This document shows, in pieces, positions 8,467-17,137 of a DNA stretch of 18,386 nucleotides. Position numbers and translations under genes: made by a program. The notes beneath the pieces were generated by a model. The model did no database searches. It saw only the letters and a list, made by a program, of their open reading frames with translations, and had not been told where the DNA came from. Source of the DNA: Dunaliella salina (lineage: Eukaryota; Chlorophyta; Chlorophyceae; Chlamydomonadales; Dunaliellaceae); contig MU069460.1 in the NCBI GenBank assembly GCA_002284615.2, positions 630,803 through 649,188 on the forward strand. Reading direction: 5' to 3'. How positions within the stretch are numbered: position 1 is the stretch's first letter; the number at the start of each line of letters is the position of its first letter.

Positions 8467-8586
8467 ACATTCCATTTGATCTTAATTGCTACATTCCATT
8501 TGATCTTAATTGCTACATTCCATTTGATCTTAATTGCTACATTCCATTTGATCTTAATTGCCACATTCCATTTGATCTTAATTGTT
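8467..8586 (+). repeat. 24-bp tandem repeat, five near-perfect copies
   Basis: The unit starts ACATTCCATTTGATCTTAAT, with starts at 8467, 8491, 8515, 8539 and 8563. Only one position varies (GCT or GCC before the fifth copy), and the last copy ends within the unit. The period is a multiple of three, so every frame repeats an octapeptide on either strand. That explains the open frames without implying a gene. Confidence 0.9.
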
Positions 8587-8905
8587 TGGACCTTGCGTGG
8601 GCATCGGGTCGCAGGGTTTGATAACAGAAACATGTCCGCAAGTATCTGTCAATTACCCTGCTTGTTTGGCCAACAACACCATTGCTATGCATCCCCTTGC
8701 CGTCCCCGATTGTCGATGATGAGGCACTGTCCATGGGCACTGCCCTCGACAACAGACTGGATCATTGGTGAGAGAAACAAGCTCGAAGATGATGCCAGCA
8801 CAAGTTGTGGTATTGAGACTAAAAGTGGGTAATGCAGCTACAGTCCCCAAGCCATGTTGAAGTATGAGCAGACATGATAGACTTGGGGTTTTGCTGGCCC
8901 ATAAC
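8587..8905. other. No recognisable gene
   Basis: Nothing supportable is seen. The minus frame at 8925-8653 is open for 90 codons but has no recognisable domain. Confidence 0.4.
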
Positions 8906-9256
8906 CTCTCACAAGACATCCCCAAAACAAGGATATGACCTCTTGAATAAAACTCTCACAAGACATCCACAAAACAAGGATATGACCTCTTGAATACAAC
9001 TCTCACAAGACATCCATAAAACAAGAGTATGACCTCTTAAATAAAACTCTCACAAGACATCCCCAAAACAAGGATATGACCTCTTGAATAAAACTCTCAC
9101 AAGACATCCATAAAACAAGAGTATGACCTCTTAAATAAAACTCTCACAAGACATCCCCAAAACAAGGATATGACCTCTTAAATAAAACTCTTACAAGACA
9201 TCCATAAAACTCTCACAAGACATCCATAAAACAAGAGTATGACCTCTTGAATTCCA
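8906..9256 (+). repeat. 47-bp tandem array with alternating variants
   Basis: Starts of CTCTCACAAGACATCC are at 8906, 8953, 9000, 9047, 9094, 9141, 9188 (a 22-bp partial copy) and 9210. Two unit types exist: one reads CCCCAAAACAAGGATATG, the other CCATAAAACAAGAGTATG. From 9000 they alternate, making a 94-bp dimer. Degenerate remnants (TATGACCTCTTG, TTCAAGGAGGGTGA) continue to about 9365. The copies are back to back without spacers, so this is not a CRISPR array. Confidence 0.85.
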
Positions 9257-9365
9257 AGAAGGCCAGGTTTTCTTATGAAACGTCCACCACACCAGGGTAT
9301 GACCTCTTGTATTTCAAGGAGGGTGAATTTCAAGGAGGGTGACCTCTTGAAGTTCAAGAAGGGTG

Positions 9366-9680
9366 GAAGGGTGAAAGCAAGAGCTCTTCTTGCGCATCGT
9401 TCGAAGGGAAACCATCCCGTGTCGACTTTGCATAGACTCTGCATAGAAGAATGAGCATGCGTGAGCAGTAACAATGCTCAACAACTGATGGTGCAACGTG
9501 TCAGTTTTGCGTAAAGATGAAATTGTGGAGATGCATACAGTATGAGCCCCGACCTGTTGCAAATACAAGGTTACAAGGTTACAAGGCCTCCAGTCAAAAC
9601 GACTGACTGCTAGCCTGACCATAAAAAAAGAGAATTTCATGAAGGAAAGGGTAAAGGACCTGTTGCAAATACCACCGCAC
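9366..9680. other. No recognisable gene
   Basis: This is ordinary sequence between two arrays. It contains a short direct repeat, CAAGGTTACAAGGTTACAAGG (about 9567-9587), and CCTGTTGCAAATAC twice (about 9551 and 9659). Confidence 0.4.
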
Positions 9681-10005
9681 TCACATGGTCCCATTCACTG
9701 TGTGACCTGGCCAAATGATCCCAAACTTGTCCCATTCACATGGTCTCAACCTCAACATGCCCACATGGTCTCAAAGCCAATAGAGCCAATTCCAACCCTT
9801 CCAAAGCTGTATGGTCCCAAACCCCATCATGCCCACATGGTTCCATTCAGTGGGTGACTTCGCCACATGATCTCAACCCCGCCATAGCCACATGATCCCA
9901 AACTTGCCATAGCCACATGGTCCCAATCCCACTGTAGCCACAGTCCCAAACACCGGAGCCGGATGGTTCCAAACCCACCACAGCCACATGGTCCCATTCA
10001 GCGCC
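9680..10005 (+). repeat. Degenerate repeat of about 24 bp around CCACATGGTCCCAAAC
   Basis: More than ten diverged copies of CACATGGTCCCAA or CACATGATCCCAA, separated by CCATAGC/CCACAGC-type linkers, run across this stretch. The spacing varies. The short open frames here (9639-9857 +, 10112-9873 -) are by-products. Confidence 0.65.
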
Positions 10006-10082
10006 CGCCCCAGGAGCAAATCTTCACTGGCATCAAGGAGCATGGCCTGATTTGGAGCTGGGTTTGCAGCCCTCCCCAGCGG

Positions 10083-10307
10083 ACCCTGCATGCATGCGTG
10101 GGAATTGAGCAATCTAAGGGAGCCTGGGGCGTATCACACGTACAGTGTAACAACCAGCCTATGAAATGTGTGAGTTCAGGCATGTCACTGCCGGCAGAGA
10201 TTGAGTCAACCAAAAGGAGCCTTGAACGTGCCACACGTACAGTGTGTGATCACAACCTACAACCTGTACGAGTGTAGGCATGACCCTGCAGGCAGGAACG
10301 GGAATAA
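10083..10307 (+). repeat. Diverged units of about 98 bp, older relatives of the 67-bp array
   Basis: AGGCATGTCACTGCCGGCAG at 10178 and AGGCATGACCCTGCAGGCAG at 10276 are 98 bp apart. Each is followed by an AATC-like box, AAAGGAGC and a CACACGTACAGTGT segment. The AATCAAAAGGAGC core and ACACGTA segment are shared with the adjoining 67-bp units, so the 67-bp array seems to have expanded from this older repeat. Confidence 0.6.
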
Positions 10308-10556
10308 TGCAATCAAAAGGAGCAGATACACGCGCACGTGTACTACACGTAGCGCAATCAAACAATACACATAGTGCAATCAAAAGGAGCAGATACACGT
10401 GCACGAGTACCACACGTAGCGCAATCAAACATTACACACAGTGCAATCAAAAGGAGCAGATACACGTGCACGGGTACCACACGTAGCGCAATCAAACATT
10501 ACACATAGTGCAATCAAAAGGAGCAGATACACGTGCACGGGTACCACACGTGCAAT
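10308..10556 (+). repeat. 67-bp tandem array, about 3.7 copies, with CACGTG boxes
   Basis: TGCAATCAAAAGGAGCAGAT starts at 10308, 10375, 10442 and 10509, exactly 67 bp apart. Every unit contains the palindrome CACGTG close to CACGTAGC. Units 3 and 4 are nearly identical. The fourth ends at the CACACGTGCAATGTGG break. Confidence 0.85.
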
Positions 10557-11114
10557 GTGGCAACATGCCACTCACCTGTGCACAATAGTTGTGCTGTTCA
10601 AGACTTGTCAGATGAACCATGTATGACACTTGTGCGCAGACTTCATGTGCACCTACCAGATGTGCAGTAGACCCACCACTCAATTCCTTGCTCAATGATC
10701 TTTGGCTTGGAGGGGAATTGAATGGAATCTTGCAAAACAAACGAGTGGGGTGTGAATATTCGGCACCTTCTAGCACAAAAAAGTAGGACAAAAGCAAATG
10801 ACCGCCTGCTCGGCAATTCTTTTGATTTTTGCAGACAGACACCCCTGCTACTTTGGCTCTGCTACTTTGGCTCCGACTGTTTGTATTGTCCATATGACTC
10901 TCTTGCTCATTCCATTTCATCCTCCTGATAACCCAACAATGCTCTTGTATCTTCATTTCCTCAACACCAAACCTTTCGTACTTGACAGTCCCATCTAAAT
11001 CTCTAAAAGGAACTTTAACGTGCAGATGACAACCTGCAATTACCTGCAACACGATTCCTGTGACATGGTCCCCCTTTAGCCATGACGGGCAGATGCAGTC
11101 AATGCCGTTGAAGC

Positions 11115-11116
<2 letters not shown>
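10557..11116 (-). other. Open minus-strand stretch, uncertain exon or intron
   Basis: A minus frame stays open across this stretch. The part at about 11075-10880 reads plausibly as protein (VPFRDLDGTVKYERFGVEEM). However, it is AT-richer than the zinc-knuckle exon, I recognise no domain, and the same frame runs into the CA tract and the 67-bp array. Possible acceptors (GTCACAG, TTGCAG) lie near 11058-11040. It may be the exon after the WD-like one or simply intron. Confidence 0.2.

Positions 11117-11180
<64 letters not shown>
11117..11180 (+). repeat. (CA)32 microsatellite
   Basis: This is a 64-bp uninterrupted CA run. On the minus strand it is (TG)n lying immediately downstream of a candidate exon, and its first GT can serve as the 5' splice site. 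Confidence 0.95.
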
Positions 11181-11181
<1 letters not shown>

Positions 11182-11183
<2 letters not shown>

Positions 11184-11354
11184 CAGTTTGATGGTCCAGG
11201 TTCCGGCTGTTGCTTGCAAAGACAGGAATAGACATCCGCCGCAGGTCCCACACACAGAGGGGGCAATCAGCGTGGGAGGTGAACACATAGTGAGCACGTG
11301 CAGTTGCCAGCTGCGGGTACAAGCTACGATGCTGGAGGGCAAAGCGCTCAGCAA
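11182..11354 (-). CDS. Candidate internal exon, WD-repeat-like
   Basis: On the minus strand a strong acceptor (CCTTCCTTTTCCTGTCTGCAG) precedes 11354, and the exon ends ACTGAG followed by the GT microsatellite at 11181. It is 173 bases long. The favoured frame (first two bases completing a codon) reads AERFALQHRSLYPQLATARA, then HYVFTSHADCPLCVWDLRRM, and ends RNLDHQTE. The CVWDLRR end resembles the last strand of a WD40 blade. WD repeats form propellers that scaffold protein complexes; no specific protein is recognised. A second frame is also open throughout, so the choice rests on the WD-like motif. There is only one blade, and the flanking exons are not certain. Confidence 0.35.
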
Positions 11355-11464
11355 CTGCAGACAGGAAAAGGAAGGGGCTCATTGTGAATTTCACCAAGCG
11401 GTGATCGCAGTGCATTTTTTGAGACAAAGAATAAACAAAGCAAGTCAGGAGAGAACAAAGTATG

Positions 11465-11607
11465 TTACAGAAGGATTTTGGCAGAGACTTCTGCAACATG
11501 CTCAGCCCAATAAAACCACCTCTGCCATGCAGCGTTGACGCCGTACATATCAAGCAGACGGTCAACTCTTCCACACACATGCACACCATGGCATACCAGA
11601 TAGTCTC
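11465..11607 (-). CDS. Possible terminal exon, unknown
   Basis: After a TATGATCAG acceptor (11610-11608), a minus frame reads DYLVCHGVHVCGRVDRLLDM and YGVNAAWQRWFYWAEHVAEV, and stops at TAA 11467-11465 after 46 residues. The composition looks protein-like, but another frame on the same strand is also open, the acceptor's pyrimidine tract is weak, and no family is recognised. It cannot be spliced simply to the exon at 11354 with consensus sites I can find, so the two may be alternatives, or one may be spurious. Confidence 0.2.
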
Positions 11608-13113
11608 CTGATCATAAGGCAACTTTCAGCAGCATATCACTCTTTTTCGATGAATTCCATCAATTCCTAAGGGTAAGAACCAGGTGAGCGGCATGCAAAA
11701 TGAATGGCCAGAGTGAAGCCATGGCTAAGGCTGAAGGTCAGCCGCCACAACCTATGCCAAATTTGGGTAATATACTGCCAGGCACTTTCAAACCCACTTC
11801 TGAGTGCGGGAAGTTGTTTCTTTGGATCAGAGCACTTGTCTGGCTTGTTGGTGGTATCTGGATGTGGCTCAGGTTGAGCTCTGTGAATCAGAAACCGGCA
11901 TTTCTTCCATCTGGGCCCACCATGCAGTGTTTTGGGTTGGCAGATGGTTTCCTATCAATATTTACATAATTAAGGAGCATCAGTTGTGCCCCATACCTGC
12001 ACTTCTTGGTCAACCCTGGAAATGGCTATTTTTGAGGGACCCTGCTCAGGCCCAAAGTGCAGCGGCGAGTGTTTGGGCAGCCTGCTGGTAATATTGCAAG
12101 TGATTTCAGGTTGTCGGGAGCACCCCTGATGCTCGTCGGATTTTCATCGCACGGACAAGCACGCATAACCTGGGAGGCCTGGCCAGGCCCCGATGAGCCA
12201 CCTCCACGTCTGCTGTCTGTCCTGGCCGATGCCTGGGATTGTCATCATCAATAATGACGCCGCGGGCTGCCATGATGGGCGCCAGGGAGGAGCTGCTGGG
12301 CTCCGCAAAATGAATGGAGCTAATTTCTCTTGAGTTTTTGCTTGGCGATACATATGCAAGGGAGACAATGTAGTTTTGATGATAATTGTAACAGACTAAT
12401 AGAGCTGGGTTTGTGAGTTTGCAGCCCCATCGTTCAAAATTTGCTCAATTTCCCAGTTTCCGAGCTTTTTCTTCAATTCTGGCTCTATTACATTCGTTTT
12501 CATCATCAAGACATAAAAGTTGCCCCTTCACATCTGTGGCTGTCAGAGGGATTTGAACGAAATTAGAAATTTGAAATCCGACCCCATCCCAGCAACCTGC
12601 TGGAGCATCAAAATTTCATTAAATATTATCAGAAAGCCATTCCCTATCGTCATCACTCTTCTCGACTGCCTTTTGAGTGCCCCCCAAAACAGCTCCCCGC
12701 CAGCTCGCATCAGGTGGCCACCAGTGCACTCAGAGACCATCCTGGGGTCCACCTGCAGGCTTGGGGGTGCAGCTGGAGGGTTAGGACACACAGGGGGTGA
12801 ATTTTGCTGGCTGAGCGCGAAAACATGCAGACCTAGCGCGCAGCAGGGTTCACCAAATGGGACCAACTCAGCACTGGAAAATTGCTTTTTTTACTAGCTT
12901 TCAGGTGATGTGCTCAGAATGGGCAGAGGTGGCCTGGCTGGCAAAAGGCAGGATATCACACAGGGTTGTGGCGCCTGACTGAAGGACAAGAGATTCAAAT
13001 CGCCCAGGGCTGAAGAAGGAGGTTGAAATGAGCAATACCAATTCACTAAGCAGCCGATGAGTGTGCAGGATGGCTGCGCTGTGGCCCTGAAATGGAAGCA
13101 GATTACTGCCACT
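11608..13113. other. No convincing gene; weak exon candidates
   Basis: The + frame from about 12112 to the TAA at 12252 follows a GTGATTTCAG acceptor and reads GAPLMLVGFSSHGQARITWE..., but another frame and the minus strand are also open. A + start region at 11700 (MNGQSEAMAKAEGQPPQPMP) has a reasonable start context but soon becomes unlike protein. About 12300-12660 is AT-rich and featureless apart from a short GGATTT...AAATCC inverted repeat (12550-12580). None is strong enough to annotate as a gene. Confidence 0.35.
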
Positions 13114-13245
13114 GGAAGTTCCAGATTAAGTGAGGGTGCGAAGTGGTCATGAAGGAAGTTCCAGATTTAGTAAGGGTGCGAAGTGGTCATGGAGGAAGTT
13201 CCAGATTAAGGTCATGAAGGAAGTTCCAGATTAAGTGAGGGTTTT
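13114..13245 (+). repeat. 40-bp tandem repeat, about 3.3 copies
   Basis: GGAAGTTCCAGATTAAGTGA units start at 13114, 13154, 13194 and 13219. The third unit has lost about 15 bp (AGTGAGGGTGCGAAG-type sequence), so the last spacing is 25. Confidence 0.85.
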
Positions 13246-13467
13246 GCACCCACATAGCACTCAAATTTTTTTGCTACGAGTGCGTGAGTGATGCGTATGT
13301 TGAAAACAAATCATTTTTTAAGAGAGTGCATATTGGCCACATGCCGGTATGGTAAGAGCACAGCTTCTTCCTCAGGGGGATGGCTGAAACTCGGTATCTC
13401 ACCCACCACCTGGGTCTTTACACCCAATTCTTTTCATGAAATGATATGCTTGTACAAGGACTTCTAA

Positions 13468-13560
13468 CAGAGGGTCCTAACTCATGAGTGCGACTTTGAA
13501 CTGCTGTAACTTTGCACAGGAAATGGGTACCAAAATGACAAATAGTACGGTGGAAAGCTT
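13468..13560 (+). repeat. Left-end repeat, copy 1
   Basis: This shares CAGAGGGYCCYAACTCATG, then GTGC-AC-TTGAA-TGCT, TTTGCACAG and GGTACCA-ATGACA with 14221-14320, at a spacing of about 753 bp. Confidence 0.65.
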
Positions 13561-13805
13561 TTGTTAGCACCGCTTTTCATTTTGATATAGCAGAAGGAAT
13601 GTCCAATGTCCTTCTCAGGGTCAGATGTGGGTGGACAGTTTCGATTTTCGGAAATCAAAATGGAAATCAAAAGCGGAAATGTTGCCTGATTGGGAAAGCG
13701 TGTGATGCAGGCTTTTTCAATTTGAGCGCTGCAGCGGCCCCCTTCAGCACTTTGCACGGCAACACTCCCGCCAGCTTAACCCATGCAAGCCCGGCGAGGG
13801 GCAAG

Positions 13806-13820
13806 GAGCTTGACAAGCTC
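13806..13820. other. Inverted repeat GAGCTTG-A-CAAGCTC
   Basis: Perfect 7-bp arms flank a single central base, inside a GC-rich stretch that is open on + (13599-13913, ending ...LLFNMPARAG). That frame could be an exon but has no recognised domain. Confidence 0.5.
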
Positions 13821-13894
13821 CCTGAAGGGGTGCATGACCTCCAGCGACCCCTGTGGGCCCATGATAGATCCCAGCAAACACTGCTGTTCAATAT

Positions 13895-13910
13895 GCCAGC
13901 CCGGGCTGGC
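13895..13910. other. 16-bp perfect palindrome GCCAGCCCGGGCTGGC
   Basis: This is an exact self-complementary 16-mer with no spacer, directly before a TAA in the + frame. It may be a dimeric protein-binding site or chance in GC-rich sequence. Confidence 0.5.
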
Positions 13911-13980
13911 TAAGCACGGGGTCTGAGGTCATTGGATGGGTGCATGGGGTGCGTTGACTGTATCCAGTGCAAGCTTGCGC

Positions 13981-14034
13981 GCGTCACTTCAGGTGCGTCA
14001 CTTCAGTGCATCACTTCAGTGTGCGTCACCTCAG
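13981..14034 (+). repeat. Four short copies of GCGTCACTTCAG
   Basis: Copies start at 13981, 13995, 14008 and 14023 (spacings 14, 13 and 15), with single-base variants in the last two. They are TGAC/GTCA-containing and could be a small binding-site cluster, but they are more simply a short minisatellite. Confidence 0.6.
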
Positions 14035-14130
14035 ACACAGGCTAATGGGAAAGGGAGCTGTGCGCTTGTCCAAGCGTCTTGCTTGCGTGGGGAGCAGGTA
14101 AGAGGACGTGCACCCTGAAGTGTGAATGGC

Positions 14131-14216
14131 CACAAAAAGAAAAATGCAAAGGCAGAAAAAAACCTCCCCCTACATCAATTCAGGAAGAGGAAACACATTG
14201 GCTCAAAAGAGCCGTG
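14131..14216 (-). mobile_element. Solo 3' tail of the inserted-LINE family, inverted
   Basis: Read on the minus strand, this matches 2882-2970 of the inserted LINE. It has CACGGCTC-TTTT-GAGCC-ATGTGT, then TCCTCTTCC-GAATTGATGTAGG, GAG, T-rich sequence, CTGCC and a T-rich tail. The hairpin is retained (14200-14213). It has no coding part, so it is either an extremely 5'-truncated LINE copy or a SINE-like element using the same tail. It ends four bases from the repeat end at 14221. Confidence 0.65.
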
Positions 14217-14220
14217 AATA

Positions 14221-14320
14221 CAGAGGGCCCCAACTCATGTGTGCAACATTGAAATGCTAGATTTGCACAGAACCAGGTACCAGGATGACAGAATAGTGTG
14301 TTATAAACGTTAGTATTTTG
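14221..14320 (+). repeat. Left-end repeat, copy 2
   Basis: This is the partner of 13468-13560, more diverged, starting CAGAGGGCCCCAACTCATG. The region to 14836 has only short frames and AT-rich stretches, with no recognised gene. Confidence 0.6.
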
Positions 14321-14981
14321 GTAGTAGGGTTCTGCGGTGATCTATGTGTGGTCAAAGTTTGGCTAGAAATCTGGTCAAGCCTCAGAATTCCGATCCCAAA
14401 TTTTAAATTTAGACCTAAATAGGAAGAAAAGATATTATCAAAAAAAGTGAAAAAAAGTTCCAAGAAGTGATTGAAAACAGGGATGACGCAAAGAGGTCCA
14501 CCTATCCCCCTGAACGGTTTCGCTCACCCCGACCCAGCCAGACCACCAATTGACCCCAAATCTTTTGCAATGGTGTCTGCTATATTGCTACTTCACAGCT
14601 GAGGGTATATTTGACAAAATGGGGTGAGATTGAAAATTCGCATTTTTCAGCACCTTGCCCCCCTATTCCATGTTTGAGCACCCTAGCTCGCATTCTGAGC
14701 CAATTTTCCCACAACTCCTTTTGCAGAGCAGTGCTTTTATAATCATAGAACAAAAGTGCATCAATAAATTTGGGGAAGGCAAGGCCAGGGGGGCTCAGAA
14801 AAAAGTTTCATGTAGAAGACCTCCCCAAAATGGCCAAGTTAGGACCCTCTGGACGCCAAGCCACTGAGAACCACCTAATTTGGTGAACTATTTGGTTGGA
14901 ATTGAGACTTGGTGGCAAAAAGTAGGGTTCATGCCGTGGCTAATGAGGCACGTGTGCCCTAACTGGCACTTACGCACGCGT

Positions 14982-15282
<301 letters not shown>

Positions 15283-15780
15283 CCCAGCAGCGGCTGCAGT
15301 GTGAGGCAGAGACGGAGCCGGCCAGGAGGACATGTGGGTTGGCGGCTGAAGAGGCTGCAGCAAGACAAGTGGACATAGGCATAGCAATCTGACTTTTCCT
15401 GGCCTTTACAAAAATCCCAGCAGCGGCTGCAGTGTGAGGCAGAGACGGAGCCGGCCAGCAGGACGTGTGGGTTGGCGGCTGAAGAGGCTGCAGCTAGACA
15501 AGTGGACATAGGCATAGCAATCTGACTTTTCCTGGCCTTTACAAAAATCCCAGCACCTGCAGTGCGAGGCAGAGACGGAGCCGGCCAGCACGATGCGTGG
15601 GTTGGCGGCTGGAGAGGCTGCAGCAAGACAAGTGAGCATGGGCACAGCAGTCTGACTTTTTCTGGCCTTTCCCGAAGTCCCAACAGCAACAACAGTGCGA
15701 GGCAGAGACGGAGCCGGCCAGTAGGACGTGCAGGTTGGCGGATGAAGGGGGTGTAGCAGCTCAGGTGGGTAAGGGCATCG
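15283..15780 (+). repeat. 133-bp tandem array, about 3.7 copies
   Basis: CCCAGCAGCGGCTGCAGTG starts at 15283, 15416 and 15549, with a diverged form at 15679 (spacings 133, 133 and 130; three bases are missing in unit 3). The GAGGCAGAGACGGAGCCGGC block is nearly invariant in all copies. The period is not a multiple of three. The long minus frames (215 and 128 residues) therefore read the repeat in changing frames and are not credible genes. Confidence 0.85.
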
Positions 15781-15811
15781 CCATGCAAGCAAAGGCTTGC
15801 AACCATTTTAT

Positions 15812-16340
15812 ATGTGCAAAGATGCCATGCTTCTTCAAGCACAAGAGTCTGAGCAATGCCCACAGGGTAAGAAGCAGGGCGCCTGCCTTGTACGCAACTC
15901 TTGCAGACCCCTTTCCCCTTCGTTCCTTTGCTGCAGCTACTCTCATATGCAAAGATGCAGGTGCTTCAAGCTCAGTGCTCAGCGAGGCTCTGCGCTCAGC
16001 GTTCAGTGCTCGGAGCTCAGCGAGGCTCAGGCTCTCATATGCTAAGTCGCAGGTGCTTCAAGCTCAGTGCTCAGCGAGGCTCAGTGATCAGCGCTCAGTG
16101 ACCAGTGCTCAGTGCTCAGCGAGGCTCAGGCTCTCATCTGCAAAGTCGCAGGTGCTTCAAGCTCAGTGCTCAGCGAGGCTCAGTGATCAGCGCTCAGTGC
16201 TCAGTGCTCAGTGCTCAGCGAGGCTCAGGCTCTCATCTGCAAAGTCGCAGGTGCTTCAAGCCCGCTCAGAAAAGACATAGTGCTCAGTGCTCAGTGCTCA
16301 GCAGGGCTCAATGCTGCCCTATGCAACAGGTGCTCCAAGC
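15812..16340 (+). repeat. 92/99-bp tandem array with 7-bp inner repeat
   Basis: TCTCATMTGC-AAGTCGCAGG units start at 15941, 16033, 16132 and 16231 (spacings 92, 99 and 99). Each unit ends in a run of the 7-mer CAGTGCT with a GCGAGGCT interruption. Degenerate relatives (GTGCAAAGATGC...CTTCAAGC) flank it at about 15812 and 16329. The 99-bp period keeps all frames, giving a 181-residue + frame with a 33-residue repeat. There is no evidence that this is expressed. Confidence 0.8.
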
Positions 16341-16520
16341 TTAGTACTTCAAGCAATGCCTGCCCACAACATGAAAGTGGAAGCGATGTCCAAAACACAA
16401 AAGTGCAGACAATGCCCACAACATGGAAGTTAAAAGCAGGCCGCAAGGGTTTTAGATGCAGGCTGTTTTTTTTGGAAAACTTAGGCAGCCAGCAGTGCTT
16501 GGGGAAATGAAAGGGAGCAG
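16341..16520. other. Short diverged repeats, no gene
   Basis: CAATGCCCACAACATG-AAG-type segments occur at about 16354 and 16411, and a related one at about 15855, linking this stretch to the left edge of the 99-bp array. Confidence 0.4.
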
Positions 16521-16525
16521 GACAT

Positions 16526-16800
16526 ATGCCCAACTGGGGTGGAGGGTTTCACTTTGGGCAATCAGACCCAGAGTCTCTTGACTACCGTCCCATGTCTCTT
16601 TTAGACCTTAGATTATCACCTACAAGGTTTTCCCGAGAGCCATCTCAAAGGCACTCCAGCAACACAAGCCAAAGAAAAACTCTACCGACGACAAATTTGC
16701 TGAGACCATCCTTATTGTCTATACAGAAGCCTAGGCTTCATTTGTTTTCACGGGTATAAAAGCGCTAACTTATGGCAACGAAGCGGATAAATTTAAAGAA
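16526..16800 (+). pseudogene. Reverse-transcriptase scrap of a non-LTR element
   Basis: Frame 2 reads QSDPESLDYRPMSLLDL (to about 16609), the N-x-RPISLL motif found early in LINE-type RT domains. A frame change follows. The next matching frame has AISKALQQHKPKKNSTDDKF (about 16640-16700) and, after a TAG, GIKALTYGNEADKF. In intact RTs the RPISLL motif is followed by a D-Y-K-I-x-S-R-x-L segment, and the LDY and SRAIS-like remnants here fit that. The F/YxDD active site is not seen, so this is a short decayed fragment. Whether it belongs to the same family as the elements at 1160-4460 cannot be told, because those lack RT. Confidence 0.45.
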
Positions 16801-17137
16801 GGTGGGTCAGTGTCGAATGTTGATACATGTCAAGAAGGTGCCATACAATGACATAGCTCAAACAAGTGACTTTGCATGCGCTGCGCAACTACATGGGCCA
16901 TCAATGATGGTTGGGCCACAAATCACAGATTGCAACAAACACAATTCATTGTAACATGCACTATGTAGAGTGCCTGTGCCCTTTAGTCAGCGCACCTTGC
17001 GGCGCAGTCCTGTTTGTGATCCTACCACTTGGTGTGCAGACACTGCTGTTGCTACAGCTGCGGCTGTTGCTGTTGCTACTGTGGGATGCGATGGTGACAA
17101 AGGACCAGGAATCCATGACGTCACGCGCAACCCCCGT
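16801..17137. other. No recognisable gene
   Basis: There are only short frames. The stretch 17035-17085 is rich in CTGCTGTTGC-type triplets. Confidence 0.4.

Larger units (their letters stand above)
13468..14851. mobile_element. Candidate DNA-transposon-like repeat with 15-bp terminal inverted repeats
   Basis: CAGAGGGTCCTAACT at 13468-13482 is the exact reverse complement of AGTTAGGACCCTCTG at 14837-14851. A related left end, CAGAGGGCCCCAACT (two mismatches), is at 14221-14235, giving an inner span of 631 bp. After the left ends, the sequences 13483-13560 and 14236-14320 are also related. CAGAGG-type ends are seen in hAT elements, but no 8-bp flanking duplication is visible for either pairing and no transposase is recognisable. 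It is probably a non-autonomous or compound element. Confidence 0.4.

Noticed and set aside
8906..9256. CRISPR-like array
   Set aside because: The 47-bp units are contiguous with no unique spacers, and the setting is eukaryotic.
10492..11622. Single 376-residue minus-strand gene
   Set aside because: The frame runs through the (GT)32 tract and the 67-bp array. It begins at TTG, not ATG. Only the part at 11354-11182, with splice sites, is kept as a candidate exon.
12535..12600. tRNA or tRNA-derived SINE on the minus strand (GTTCAAATCCC box)
   Set aside because: The B-box-like word is present, but no T-stem pairing, A box at proper distance or cloverleaf can be drawn.
12930..13015. tRNA-like sequence on + (TGGCCTGGCTGG ... 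GATTCAAATC)
   Set aside because: The A-box and B-box-like words are spaced plausibly, but no acceptor or anticodon stem forms; it is too weak to call.
15735..16280. 181-residue + gene with 33-residue repeats
   Set aside because: The 99-bp period keeps any frame open. There is no start context, domain or codon evidence.
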